From Perognathus longimembris pacificus (lineage: Eukaryota > Chordata > Mammalia > Rodentia > Heteromyidae): a stretch of 64,000 nt of DNA. Below, one piece after another: positions 11,098 to 22,255 of the stretch (the first letter of the stretch is position 1; each line of letters begins with the position of its first letter). The DNA lies in assembly GCF_023159225.1 (NCBI RefSeq), contig NC_063161.1:75740267-75804266 (forward strand). Reading direction: 5' to 3'. A program made the translations under genes and the position numbers. The notes under the pieces are model-generated. The model did no database searches, was not told the DNA's origin, and saw only the letters and a list, made by a program, of their open reading frames with translations.

Positions 11098-14000
11098 TCA
11101 GGATAGATGCCTAGGAGCGGTATGACTGGATAATAGGGCATGCCTATGTTTAATTTTTTTGAGGAACCTCCAGACTGCTTTCCAGAATGGTTGTGTTAGT
11201 TTACATTCCCACCAGCAGTGCAGTAGGGTTCCTCTTTCTCTGCATCCCCTCCAGCATATGTTGTTGTCTGAATTCAGAATATAGGCCATTCTTACTGGGG
11301 TAAGGTGGCATCTCAGTATTGTTTTTATTTGCACTTCCTTTATGGCCAGGGATGTTGAGAATTTCCTCATGTGTTTCTTTGCCATTTTTATTTCTTCTTC
11401 TGAGAAGTGTCTATGTAGTTCCTTTGCCCATTTAGTGATTGGTTTATTAGGTTTGGAAGGGGTTAGTTTCATGATCTCACTGATGGATATTAGGCTTTTG
11501 TCTGTTGCATTACTAGTAATATCTTTTCTCAATTGGTTGGCTGTCTTTCTCGTTTAGTAGTGATGTCTTTAGCTATGCACAAACTTTTAATTTTAACATA
11601 GCCCCATTTGTTGATTCCCCCTTCTATCTGTTGTGCCCCTGGAACTTTGTTCAGGAAGTTCCTGCCTGTGCCTATAAGTTCTAGTGTTTCTCCTATTCTT
11701 TCTTGTAGTACGTTCAGAGTTTCAGGTCTGACATCAAGGTCTTTAATCCATTTTGAGTTGATCTTAGTACTTGGTGACAAGCTGGGATCCACTTTGAGTT
11801 TTCTGCATGTGGCTGTCCAGTTCTCCCAGCACCAATAGTTGAAGGTGCTATTTTTTTTTTCCGTTGTATGTCTATGGCACCATTGTCAAAAATCAGCTGA
11901 CTATAAGTATGCGGTTTTATTTCTGGGTATTCTATCCTATTCCATTGATCTTCAGGTCTATTTTTGTGCCAATGCCAAGCTGTTTTTTGTTATTATGGCT
12001 GTATAATAGAGCTTGAAATCTGGTATTGTGATACTACCTGCTTTGCTTCTTTTGCCTACAATTGCTCTGGCTATTCTAGGTCTTTTTGTGTTCCATATGA
12101 ATTTTTGGATTGTTTTCTCTAATTCAGTAAGAATGTTACTGGAATTTTGATGGGGATTGCATTGAGTTTGTATATCATTTTTGGCAGTATGGCCATTTTT
12201 ACAATATTGATTCTGCCTATCCACACTCATGGAATGTCTTTCCATTTCCTGGTGTCCTCTTTGATTTCTATCTTTAAATAGGTTCTTTACATCTTTGGTT
12301 AGGTTAATTCCTAGATATTTTATTCTTTTTGAGGTTACTGCAAATGGTGTTGATTTCATGATTTCCCTTTCTGCTGTATATTGTTGGCATACAGGAAGGC
12401 TACCAATTTTTGTGAATTAATTTTGTATCCTTTTACTCTGTCAAATTGGTTTATTCTAGGAGTTTGGGAGTAGAGTTTTGGGGCCATTCAAGTATAAGAT
12501 CATGTCATCTGCAAATAGGGATAGTTTAATTTCTCCTTTCCCTATTTGGATCCCTTTAATGTCCTTATCTTGCCTTATTGCTCTGGCTATGGATGCCAGA
12601 ACAATATTGAATAGAAGTGGAGAAAGTGGGCATCCTTGTCTTGTTCCTGATTTTAGGGGAAATGATTTTAGTTTTTCCCCATTTAGTATGAAATTAGCTG
12701 TTGGTCTGCCATTTGTGGCCTTTATTGTTTTAAACAATGTTACTTTTACTCCTATTTTCTCCAGAGCTTTTAATATGAATGGGTGTTATATTGTGTAGAA
12801 GGCTTTTTCAGCATTGACAGAGATAACCATGTGGTTCTTGACATTAGCTCTGTTGATGTGAATTACATTTATTGATTTACGTATGTTAAACTAGGCTTGC
12901 ATCTGTGGAATGCAGCCTACTTGGTCATAATGTATGCTTTTTTATTTTGTTTCTGGATTCTGTTGTCTAATATTATTTTGAGGAGTTTTGTATCTGTCTT
13001 CATTATGGAGATTGGTCAGTAGTTTTCTTTCTTTGTTGGATCCTTGCCTGGTTTTGGGATGGGTATGATATTGGCTTCATAGAATGACTTTGGGATAATT
13101 TCCTCTGCTTATATTTCACAGAAGAGCTTGAAGAGTATGGATGTTAATTCCACTTTAAATGTCTTGCAGAATTCTGTGGTGAATCCACCTGGGCCTGGGC
13201 TTTTCCTTATTGGAGGCCTTTTGATTGCTTCCTCTATCTCATTGTATGTTATTGGCTTATTTAGTTGATTTATATCTTTTTGATTCAGTTTGTGTAATGT
13301 GTATTTCTCTACAAATGCATCCATTTCTGCTAGGTTTTCCTTTTTTAGTGAGTATAGGTTCTGAAAATAGTTCTTTATGATTGTTTGTATGTCCTGGATA
13401 TTTGTTGTAATTTGTCCTGTGGCATCTCTAATCGTACTGAGTTTCCTCTCCTTTTTTTTTTTTTTTTTTTTGTTAACCTTGTGAGAGGTCTGTCCATTAT
13501 ATTGATTTTCTAAACAAACAAACAAACAAACAAAAAAACCCAGCTTTGTCTCATTAATTTTATGTAGGCTTAAAAAAAATCCTATCTCATTAATTTCTGC
13601 CCTGATCTTTGTTAACTCTGTCTTGTAGCTGTAGAATTTTTTTCTTGTAGTTTTAATTGCATCATGGTGTTATTGACTTGAGCTGCTTCTGTTTTCTTGA
13701 TGTGTGAGTTTAGGGCTATGAACTTGCCCCTCAGCACTGCTTTTGTGTGTCCCAGAGTTTCTTTTGTGATGTATTTTCATTTTCATTGAATTGTAGGAAC
13801 TCTCTAATTCTTTAATTTGTTCTGTGACCCAGGTGATACTCAGTAATGTGCTGTTCAGCCTCCATGTATTTCAGTAATTTCTGCTATATGCTTTGTTGTT
13901 AAGAACTAGTCTGATTCCACAGTGGTCAGATAGGATACAAGGAATTATGTCAATCCTCTTGTATTTGCTTAAGTTCTTGGTGTGAGCTATGATATGGTCT

Positions 14001-14700
14001 ATTTTGGAGAATGTTCCATGGGCTGCTGAGGAGAATGTGTATTGGGTCATTGTTGGGTGGAAAACTCTGTATACATCTGTTAGTTCCATTTGGGATATGG
14101 TGTCATTTAGGTCCAGAACTTCTTTGCTTATCCTCTATTTGGTTGACCTCTCCTTTGGTGAGAGTGGAGTTTGAAGTCTCCCACTATTATTGTATTTGGG
14201 TCTATCTTGCTCTGTAGGCCTGAGAGTAATTTTTATTTTACATATTTAGGTGCTCCACTATTTGGTGAATATAAATTGATGATTTTGATAATCTCTTCCT
14301 GGATTTTCCCTGTATTAATATGAAATGACCCTTTTTGTCTTTTTTGAACTGATTTTAATGAGAAGTCTAGCTTGTCAGAAATCAAAATAGCTACCCCTGC
14401 CTTCTTGATGGGTGTATTTGCATGGAAGATCTTTTTCCATCCCTTTACTTGGAATTTGCTTTTGTCTTTGGTTGTGAGATGGGTCTGTTGAAAACAACAG
14501 ATGGATAGATCTTGTTTTCTGATTCACTCTGAAGTTCTTTTTCTTTTTGTTTCTTAATGTTTAAGGTTATTATAGAGAGATGTGCTATTTCCTATCATTT
14601 TATTTGCTTTCCTGCTTTTTGCTTCTTTCTTTTACCTGTGCTTATTAAATTGATCCCCTAGTGACTTCTATCTGATGTGATCCCTTGGTGTTGATTGTTC
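11098..14700 (-). pseudogene. L1 ORF2 (endonuclease/reverse transcriptase), inactivated
   Basis: Fragments in correct order on the minus strand: end of the endonuclease domain (HGTFSKIDHI, CILSDH, 14089-13871), linker (SPGPGGFTTEFCK, 13525-13109), reverse transcriptase with the FADDMILYL active-site box (12737-12456), and thumb/C-terminal cysteine region ([20 protein letters not shown], 11532-11098). Several stops and frameshifts separate them, so no full protein can be made. Confidence 0.9.
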
Positions 14701-14765
14701 TTTTCAGGTTGTAGTCCTCCTCTTAATATTTTTTTGCAGTGCTGGCTTCCTGTTCATATAGTCCC

Positions 14766-15092
14766 TTAATTTTTCTTTGTTATGGAAAGTTTTGTTTTTC
14801 CATAGAACGCAGATTCTAACTTCGTGGGTGTATCAGTCTGGGTTGGCAATTGTTGGTCTTCAGGGCTTGGATAGTACCTTTCCAGGCTCTCCTTGCATTG
14901 ATGTGTTGTATGGAAAGGTGCCCAGTGCTTCTGATTTTCTTTCCATTGTGGTATAGCTTCTTCTTTGACTTTGCCGCATTTAAAAATGAGCTTTTGCTTC
15001 AGGTCTAATATTTTTACTATGATGTGTCTAGAGGTATTTCTTTTAAGACTGGGGAAGTTTTCTGTTGTAATTTTATTAAATAAGTGTTGCAT
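14766..15092 (-). pseudogene. L1 ORF1 C-terminal remnant
   Basis: The minus-strand reading includes LFNKITTENFPSLKR and SRHIIVKILDLKQK, typical of the RNA-binding/C-terminal region of L1 ORF1p. The upstream coiled-coil half is not recognisable; the sequence passes directly into a GC-rich block. Confidence 0.7.
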
Positions 15093-15139
15093 TCCTCTGT
15101 TGTGTAATTCCTCCCCCTCATCGATTCCAGTTAAATGTG

Positions 15140-16650
15140 CTTCCTGAGGAGTGCTAGCACGCAGGCGCAGCCACTTGGCAGAACCTGGCGGATGAGAAAC
15201 ATTTTGTGTTGGCTGCTGTCAGCCCACTCACACTGTGATTCCCAGCAGGAGAGTAGGGTGCACTTTTTGGCAGATCTCGATGGGTGGGGCATGGCTCCCT
15301 CGGCTGTGGGTCTCCCACGAAATTCTCGGCTTCAGCCAACACAATGGCCAAGGAGGCTGGGTTTCCCACCTAGTGGGTGCTTTTTTGGAAGTCTGGTAAC
15401 TGGGGTATATACTCCACAGACTGCGGGGCTCGCGTGTGGTTTCCAGCTTCAGCCGGACCTATCGCGCAGAGCGCTGTGTTTCCTGCTTGGGGGAAACTTT
15501 CCGGAAGGAATCGGCACAGCGAAGTTGGTTCTGCTGCCCGCAGGGGGTGCAAGCCCAGATTCCCGCCTTTGGCTCTGAAGCCTGTGGGGCTGTGGGGTGA
15601 GGATGGGCTCTGGCCTCTTCCCTTCAAGCGTCGAGTTCCTCCTTGGGCGGGAGTGGGTGAGGTCCGGATCGGGCTCTGTGGGTCCCCGCTGGTGTGTGGG
15701 GGGGGTGGTGGGGGAGGTGTTCCCGATGGGATACCCACTGACCGTGGCACTGCTCGGGGCTCCCCAGCGGTGCGGGCAGATCTCGAGTCCATGCGCTTGC
15801 GGCAGGTCGCCTCGGGGGTCCCCCAGGTTCCCGCCACCACCGCCGCCGCGCTCCCTCGTGACGGCTGTGGGCTCTCTCCGGGCCTGGGTTTCTCGGGGCC
15901 TTGCCTCAGTTCGCGATCTCTTTCAGCGCTGACCCTGTCCCGTGCTGTGGGATTCCTCTGCGTTCGGGGTCTGCGTCCTGAGGTCTCCAGCAGAGCCAAG
16001 CCGCTTCCCCCGCGGAGGCGGTGACGGCTGTGGCCGCCGGGCCCCGAGCCGCGCTGCAGGCACGGGGTGGGGAGGGGTCTTCGCGGCTTCTCTTGGCTGT
16101 GTGTGCAAGTTCTGTGGGGTTTTTCTCTTCTTCCTTCTTCCTTCTTCCTTCCTCCTTCTCCTTCTCCTTCTCCTTCTCCATCTCCTTCTCCTTCTTCTTC
16201 TTTTTCTTTTTTCTTCAGTTCCTGTGAAAGTCGGGTTGTTGGTTTTCCGGCAGCCAGTCTCTTGGGGCGGCCCGCGGAAGCCGCTTCTCCTTCCACCTCT
16301 TCAGAGCCAGTCAGGCCCCGGGCCCCGCCGCCTGCTCCGGCCACTGCGTCCTCTGGCGGCGGCCGCAGCAGCTCTGCCAGCACCCGTGCCCCAAGGTGGC
16401 TGGCGGCCCCTCCATCTCTTCTTTGTTCAAAACTTCATACCCAACTCTAAACTATGTGGGACAATGGAGCAAGTGTTGGCTATTCTGTGTAAAAAGCGAG
16501 TGTTCCCCGTTCCATCCTGGTCTGCTCAGCCCCTCCTGGCTGAGTCTCGGGAGCCCTTGGCGCCTCTCTGAGCCTGTTTGCTTCCACCTTGGTCTTCTCT
16601 CGGGACTGTGGGATAAGGCAAAGAAGTGTACACCTTGCCTTGTTTCTTAG
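15140..16650 (-). other. GC-rich, CpG-rich block beside L1 ORF1: candidate L1 5'UTR/promoter
   Basis: About 1.5 kb rich in G+C and CpG inside AT-rich surroundings. It includes a polypyrimidine stretch of CTT/CTC triplets at 16125-16215 (GAA/GAG on the minus strand). Long open frames on both strands are expected from high GC and show low-complexity translation. Position and orientation fit an L1 5'UTR. An unrelated CpG island trapped next to the L1 is the alternative. Confidence 0.45.
16125..16215. repeat. (CTT/CTC)n polypyrimidine tract
   Basis: About 90 bases almost purely pyrimidine on the plus strand, built of CTT and CTC triplets. Confidence 0.9.
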
Positions 16651-16654
16651 GACT

Positions 16655-16955
16655 GGGTCTCCCAGGACTCTGTGTCTCCAAATGTGGATCTTTCTTTTCC
16701 ATCAGAAAGCTACTGAGGCCTCAGAAGTCTGCTAACTGAGAGCCTAGGATTACAGGCACGAGCCAGAGGTACACAACTTCAGCCCTCACCTAGTAAATAA
16801 GGTTTCAGAAGCCATCTTGGAGGCCTGTGAGGGAATATAGACAGAGGAGGGCTAGGAGGAGGGTGGACTGAGGGCCCTGTGCCAGCTGAGCCATCAGGAA
16901 AAGATTATGCTGGGTTTACTCATTTACAAACTTCTGAAGCATTTATTTCTATTTA
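16655..16955. other. Short spacer with weak SINE traces
   Basis: The phrase 'gagcctaggattacaggcac' suggests a decayed B1-like end. Nothing else recognised. Confidence 0.35.
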
Positions 16956-17056
16956 TTGATGCTGATTCTGTGGCTTGAAATCAGGATGTGGGATCTGGTG
17001 CTCACTTTTGTGCTCGAAGTCACCACTCTTATCACTTGAGCCAGAGCTCCATTTCT

Positions 17057-19198
17057 TTCTTTTCTTTTCTTTTTTTCCCTGGCTTTAGAATTTCCTTTTA
17101 TTCCTCCCTTTATTTATTATTTAAAAATTTATTGTCAAGGTGATGTACAGAGGGGTTACAGTCACATAATAAAGTAGTGAGTACATTTCTTGTCATATTT
17201 GTTATACCCTCCCTCATTTTTTCTTTCCCTTCCCTAGTTCAGGTAAGCATATACTTATTCAGTATCCAGTGTACCAAAATCATATACAGTGACCCCAGGG
17301 GGCACGCCAAAGGAAATTCATCTAGTACATTAAACACAACGACAACAATAAAGTCCTCCTATTTTCATCTCTTGGAGTTCATTTTGCTGAGCCTCAGCTT
17401 ATATAATCATATGTACATAGCAGTTGAGCTATTGTGATCCTTTGATAGGCGTATCCTAGACATTTTTATGTTTATTTAGTAATTGTTTGGTTTTAGAGAC
17501 ATGATATAAACTCACTGACCAAAACATGTAGAACTGCCTGTCCCCTGCACCCAAAGGGAGACAGGCACAAGAGCCAGACCTGCTTCAAGAGCCAAAGGTG
17601 GATTGCTACCTGAGGATACTCTCCAAGGAGTGATAAGGCTCAGGTGAATAGTGGTCCCCAAGGGTCAAGCTGAACACGGGCCCAAGAATATTTCAAGGCC
17701 AGAGATACTCAAGGCCAGGCAGATAAGCTATAATACATCTGTCAGAGGAAGGGGGACAAACATGGGTGGAGCTCAGCATCTGGGGGAAGGCTCCTGGAAG
17801 GCAATTTCAAGAGCAAGTTTGGATCTTAAATCTTCTGGTTTGGGGAAGCACTCAGAACCTAAGATCTTAGGATTCTAGAATAAAACCAGAATCTCAACCA
17901 GTTGCTGGGTGAGGTAATACAAGCCTGCTATGCCAACTAGCAGGAAAGCACAATGGCTGGGCATGGCAGGGCATGCCTGCTAGCCCCAGGAACACAGAGA
18001 AACACACGTATGTGATTCTTATGTCCTCAAGTTGAGTCTATGCAGGGGCTGTGTAGGTGTGTAATGAAGACATAGCAACAAAATCCCTCCTGATTTAATC
18101 TTTAAGAAAAAAAATGTAGAAATACCATTTGAAAAGAAGTTTGTCATTTTACAGACATTATCTCTACTGTTTCTCCGTGCCCTCTCCCCCCACCAACATC
18201 CACATATTAGGGAGACCATGCGCCTTTGTTCTCTGTGTTCTAGGCTTGTCTCACTCAACTATTTGTTCAAGATGTCACCATTTCCCTACAAATGCCATTA
18301 TTTTATCATTTGTAATAGCTGTGTAGAATTCCATTGTGTAGAGGTATCACATTTTTTGGATCCATTCACTGTAGTGGGGCATCTGGGCTGTTTCCATATT
18401 TGGCTATTGTGAATTATGCAGTGATAAACATGGATGTGCAGGTGTCTTTGTGGTACCCTGGATCCTGTTGCTCAGGATAGATGCCTAGGAGTGGTATGGC
18501 TGGATCATAGGGTATTTCTATGCTGAGTTTTTTGAGGAACCTCCATGCTGTTCTCCAGAGTGGTTGTACTAGTTTACACTCCCACCAACAGTGGAGAAGG
18601 GTTTCTCTTTCTCCGTATCCCCTCCAGCATTTGTTGTTGCCCGAGTTCAAAGTATAGGCCATTCTAACTGGGGTGAGGTGGTATCTCAGTGTTGTTTTTA
18701 TTTGCATTTCCTTTACAGCCAGAGATGTTGAACATTTCCTCATATGTTTCTTTGCCATTTTTTTCTTCTCCTGTGAAGTCTCTCTTTAGCTCCCTTGCCC
18801 ATTTAGTAATTGGTTTACTGAGTTTGGAGGGGGTTAGTTTCTTGAGTTCTCTGTAGATGATGGATATTAGGCCTTTGCTTTGCTGGTGAAAATCTTTTCC
18901 CATATGGTTGGCTATCTTTCCAGCTTAGTGGCTATGTCTTTAGCTGTGCAGAAACTTTTTATTTTGTAGTAGTCCCTTTTGTCAAGTCTCTTCCCTATCT
19001 GTTATGCCCCTGGGACTCTATTCAGGAAGTCCTGCCTATTCCTATAAGTTCTAGTGTCTTTCCTACTCTGTCCTTCAATAGTTTCAGGATTTCAGGTCTG
19101 ATGTTGAGGTCTTTAATCCATTTTGAGTTTATCTTGGTGCATGGTGATAGGCTAGGGTCCACTTTGAGTTTTCTGCATATGGCTGCCCAGTTTTCCCA
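17057..19198 (-). mobile_element. 5'-truncated L1 inserted in a SINE and itself interrupted
   Basis: Minus-strand L1: ORF2 C-terminal region (19198 to about 18260; [11 protein letters not shown] at 18600-18570), then 3'UTR to a T-rich left end. It is flanked by a 15-bp exact duplication, cagagctccatttct (17042-17056 and 19199-19213). The 3'UTR is interrupted at 17534-18113. Confidence 0.88.
17534..18113 (+). mobile_element. Retroposed insert of unknown origin within the L1 3'UTR
   Basis: It interrupts sequence that is continuous in the related L1 at 40.6 kb. It ends in a short A run (ctttaagaaaaaaa) and is flanked by the exact duplication atgtagaa (17526-17533 and 18114-18121). About 570 bases of body match no repeat I know; a processed pseudogene of an unidentified or non-coding transcript is plausible. 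Confidence 0.7.
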
Positions 19199-19488
19199 CA
19201 GAGCTCCATTTCTGACTGTTTGCTGGCTAATGGAGAGAACAGTCTTTTAGTCATTTCTTGCCCAGGCTGGCTTTGAACTTTGCTCCTCAGATCTCAGCCT
19301 CCAAAGTAGTTAGGATAAGAGACATGAGCAACCAGGCAGAAGCATTTACTTTGGACACACTCATTGAAATCTCTTAAAATTTTCACAGACCAGTACAGAC
19401 ATAACTAAGATGCCTTGAGGTTTTACATTTCCACCTGGGACTTAGCCAGCCCCATAGGTGTCCCTTAGCTTTGAAAAAGAGAGCCACA

Positions 19489-19586
19489 GGGCTGGGATGT
19501 CACTCAGTGGCAAAGCACTTGCCTAGCAAGTGCAACATCCTGGGTTCAATCCCCAGTACCAAAAAAGAAAAGACAAAAAAAAAGAT
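19489..19586 (+). mobile_element. ID-like tRNA-Ala-derived SINE monomer
   Basis: gggctgggatgtcactcagtggcaaagcac with a B box (ggttcaatccc) and A-rich tail. No Geo half. Confidence 0.75.
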
Positions 19587-19637
19587 ACAGTTAGAAAAAG
19601 AGAGCCACAAAGGTGACTTCCTCCTCTCCTCTCTCAG

Positions 19638-20342
19638 GTACAGATCCCTCCGCCCTAACTGTGAGGAAGATGAACAAGTGAAGTAAATGGGCTTGGGGAC
19701 CAAGGGAAGGGCTGTCCTTGAAACTGGGGATCTTCAGAGCTTCTGATTCAAAGTGCAAGGTTCTCATTTACATACCACTTGTGACTTCTACAGCTGGTTG
19801 TTGCTTGGGACGTCAGTGGATGGTAGATAACACAGTTGTGGGTGTGCTTCTATTCTGTTGGTGATGACAGGGAGGGCTCTGAAAGAAAGTCAGATCCTGT
19901 GGGGAAACAATGGTAAAATTTCCTATCTCAATAAGAATTTAACTGTCCTCCAGAAGAGCATTCTGTACGCAGGAGTCTCCACCCCCTTCCCAAGATGCAA
20001 GTCTGCATATAAGATGGACAGCCTTTGCATGGAGTCCTGCAAGAAAAGGGCTCTGGTGGGAGGCTCTGGATATTGAGGGAAGGCTCTCACTCTCCTGTCA
20101 CCAATCTGCCCACAGCACCCTTTGCTCCATCTTCACCATGTGGATCGACTTTTCCCCTGATGATTTCTATGAGCATAAGAACCGAGACACCCTGAATGAA
20201 TTGACGTACTATCTCATACTCAACATGCCCTCCTCAGACCTGCTCCTCTGCTTACACATCCTTCTTAACCAGCTGGAGGAACCCATGATCTATCAGGCCA
20301 TGAAAAAGAGGGAGCAGTCCTTGTGCAGGCACTTGAGGTCTT
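19638..20342 (+). pseudogene. Two exons of a RalGDS-like Ras-GEF (N-terminal REM region), orphan
   Basis: Exon A is 19638-19682 (acceptor cctctctcag, donor gtaaat); it encodes YRSLRPNCEEDEQV. Exon B is 20116-20342 (acceptor tctgcccacag, donor gtgagtag). They join in phase to give TLCSIFTMWIDFSPDDF and LTYYLILNMPSSD, matching the RalGDS/RGL Ras-exchanger motif region (a TWL...S-E-DF...LNMPGSDLE-type block) that supports the CDC25 catalytic domain. RalGDS proteins activate Ral downstream of Ras. No catalytic CDC25 or Ras-association exons were found around it; an LTR-like element follows the donor within about 15 bases. Conserved splice signals and frame argue for a duplicated gene fragment rather than a processed copy. 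Whether it is still expressed cannot be told. Confidence 0.65.
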
Positions 20343-20355
20343 GTGAGTAGAGATG

Positions 20356-20745
20356 GTCTTTGCCAAAATCCAGATACCCCAAAGACCACCAAGACTGAGA
20401 TTGATGCAAAAGCAAAGATGTCATTTATTAGCAAATGCGCATTCGGGCCAACATGCTCACCAGACGCAGCGGAGAGACGAGGGCCCTGAGGAAGGGGGTT
20501 GCATACTTTTTATACAAGTGAACAAACTTCAAGGGCTTCCCATGTTGGCAGCTATCCTAGTGGTCGACCTTCAGCAAATGCCTGATAGGGGCCAGCTGCA
20601 CATTTCAAAACAGCAACGGTTTATTTAGGTCAGCTTGCCCCCTATCTGTTGTTTTTAGTGGACCCTTAGTTGAAGTCTTTTTCCCAGCAACTGGCACTCT
20701 CATCTTCTCACAGTCAGTTTTAACTCTAGCATGGCTGTTTCTTTT
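20356..20745 (-). mobile_element. Probable solo LTR, third family
   Basis: The minus strand shows TATAAAAAG (20506-20514) followed about 80 bases on by AATAAA (20424-20429), with GC-rich sequence between, as in U3-R of an LTR. Ends and target duplication not resolved. Confidence 0.5.
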
Positions 20746-20769
20746 TCAAAATGGAATCACTTTGGTCTT

Positions 20770-20969
20770 TCTTTTTTGGCCAGTCCTGGGCCTTGGACTC
20801 AGGGCCTGAGCACCTTCCCTGGCTTCTTCCCGCTCAAGGCTAGCACTCTGCCACCTGAGTCACAGTGCCCCTTCTGGCCGTTTTCCATATATGTGGTGCT
20901 GGGGAATCAAACTGAGGGCTTCATGTGTAAGAGGCACGCACTCTTGCCACTAGGCCATATTCCCAGCCC
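20770..20969 (-). mobile_element. IDL-Geo SINE
   Basis: Both halves present; minus-strand orientation (ends ccatattcccagccc on the plus strand). Confidence 0.88.
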
Positions 20970-20974
20970 TCACT

Positions 20975-22020
20975 TAGGTCTTTCAATGGAAATGGGGCCC
21001 CTAGGAATGGTCCTCCCAGTCTGGTAATTGCCTGGAGCCCTGGGTTTGCCAACCCAGCTTGGCAAAATGTCCCTTTATGGATATTGTCTGAAAGTTAATC
21101 TCTTTTCTCTCTTCAAAAGAACTCAGGCATAGCCACTTATTAGAAAGACCCTACCTTCTTATCACTGTTCAGTCCAAACTCAAATTCGACAGCTTCCTGC
21201 ATTAGATCCTCTAGGCAATTTAGTCACATCTGATCAGAGTCCACTCTAATAATCGTGTACTGATTTCCACTCTCAGATTTCGGCCTACAAAATGCAGTTG
21301 CCCCTGAACTCCTGACGTAGAAATCACCGGTGATGCCAGTGGATGTGACAGATGGAGATCTGGAGCCAGCACTGCCTTGTATGAAGCTGGATGTAATGAG
21401 GTTATTTTCATTGGTAGAAAGGCCAAAATCGGTTTGGGGTTTTATGGACACCCAACTTGTTCTTAACCCCAAATATGACCCAGAACAACCTGCAGGTACT
21501 TTGGAAGAATAACAAGCAGTTTCTTCCATTGACTTTCTCATTCCACCTAGATTAGCTACAAAACGTCAGACTGGCACACCTCCTGGTGATCAGGGCAAAC
21601 CAGCACCTGGAGGATTCATGGAAAATGTCTCCAGTCTTAAGTGTGGGAGACCTAATAAGTGAGGGCCAAAAGCTGGATGTATTTGAGGAAAGTGAATCTG
21701 TCCTCCCAGAATATCCAGACAAGCCTGTCCTGCAGCAGGAGAAACAATCTCCAATTGAGAAATTTTTAATCTGTCACTCCTTCAACTCAGGAAGAACATC
21801 TTGTCTTTCATGAAGTGGTAGATCTCATTGTGGACCCTGAATTGTCATTTCTGCCTGCAAGCAACTTTGAGGAAGATCTACTGTTATAGCCTACTTCTCC
21901 CTGCCCCCCTGGCACACATCTATTTTATTTTTTGTAACAATTACTGTCTAATATTTATGCCATTTATTGTTTTAATTTTATTAAAAGTTCAATATTGATA
22001 TTATGTTGCACAATTCTTGA
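20975..22020. other. Unrecognised segment with coding-like fragments on both strands
   Basis: A 105-residue open frame lies on the minus strand (21541-21224). Shorter plus frames (for example 21586-21813) are followed by an AT-rich, 3'UTR-like end with attaaa at 21980. I cannot assign a family; a decayed processed pseudogene is one reading. Frames on both strands mean at least one is chance. Confidence 0.35.
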
Positions 22021-22039
22021 TTGCAAAACACTGTGGTCT

Positions 22040-22240
22040 AGGCTGGGAATATGGCCTAGTGGTAAAGTACTCGCCTCATATACATGAAACCCCAGGATTG
22101 ATGCCTCAGCACCACATATATAGAAAAAGCCGGAAGTGGTGCTGTGGCTCAAGTGGTAGAGTGCTAGCCTTGAGCAAAAAGAAGCCAGGGACAGTGCTCA
22201 AGCCCTGAGTTCAAGCCCCAGGACTGGCAAAAAACAAAAC
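22040..22240 (+). mobile_element. IDL-Geo SINE
   Basis: Full dimer with A-rich tail. Near-exact 15-bp duplication aaaacactSttggtct-like (22025-22039 and 22241-22255, one mismatch). Confidence 0.88.
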
Positions 22241-22255
22241 AAAACACTCTGGTCT

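Larger units (their letters stand above)
10240..16650 (-). mobile_element. Long L1 element, minus strand, decayed
   Basis: Reading the minus strand: GC-rich block (16650-15140, candidate 5'UTR), ORF1 C-terminal part (15092-14766), broken ORF2 (about 14700-11098), 3'UTR and A tail (T-run 10240-10250). Its 3'UTR differs from that of the four truncated L1s in the window, so it belongs to another subfamily. About 6.4 kb is close to full L1 length, but the N-terminal half of ORF1 is not visible. Exact right end and flanking duplication not found. Confidence 0.8.
16960..19340 (-). mobile_element. 7SL-Geo SINE split by an L1 insertion
   Basis: The Geo half lies at 16960-17056 (ending cttgagccagagctccatttct) and the B1-like half at 19214-19340 (gactgtttgctggctaatgg ... 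ctcagatctcagcctcc). Together they form one element interrupted by the 2.1-kb L1 between them. Confidence 0.8.

Noticed and set aside
12456..12737. Retroviral polymerase
   Set aside because: The FADDMILYL box and its neighbours match L1 ORF2, not retroviral pol; the flanking fragments are all L1 in order.
15370..16383. 337-codon minus-strand frame and overlapping plus frames
   Set aside because: The composition is low-complexity (GE/KE and P/R runs from GAG/GAA and GGC triplets) with frames on both strands. It fits a GC-rich non-coding block.
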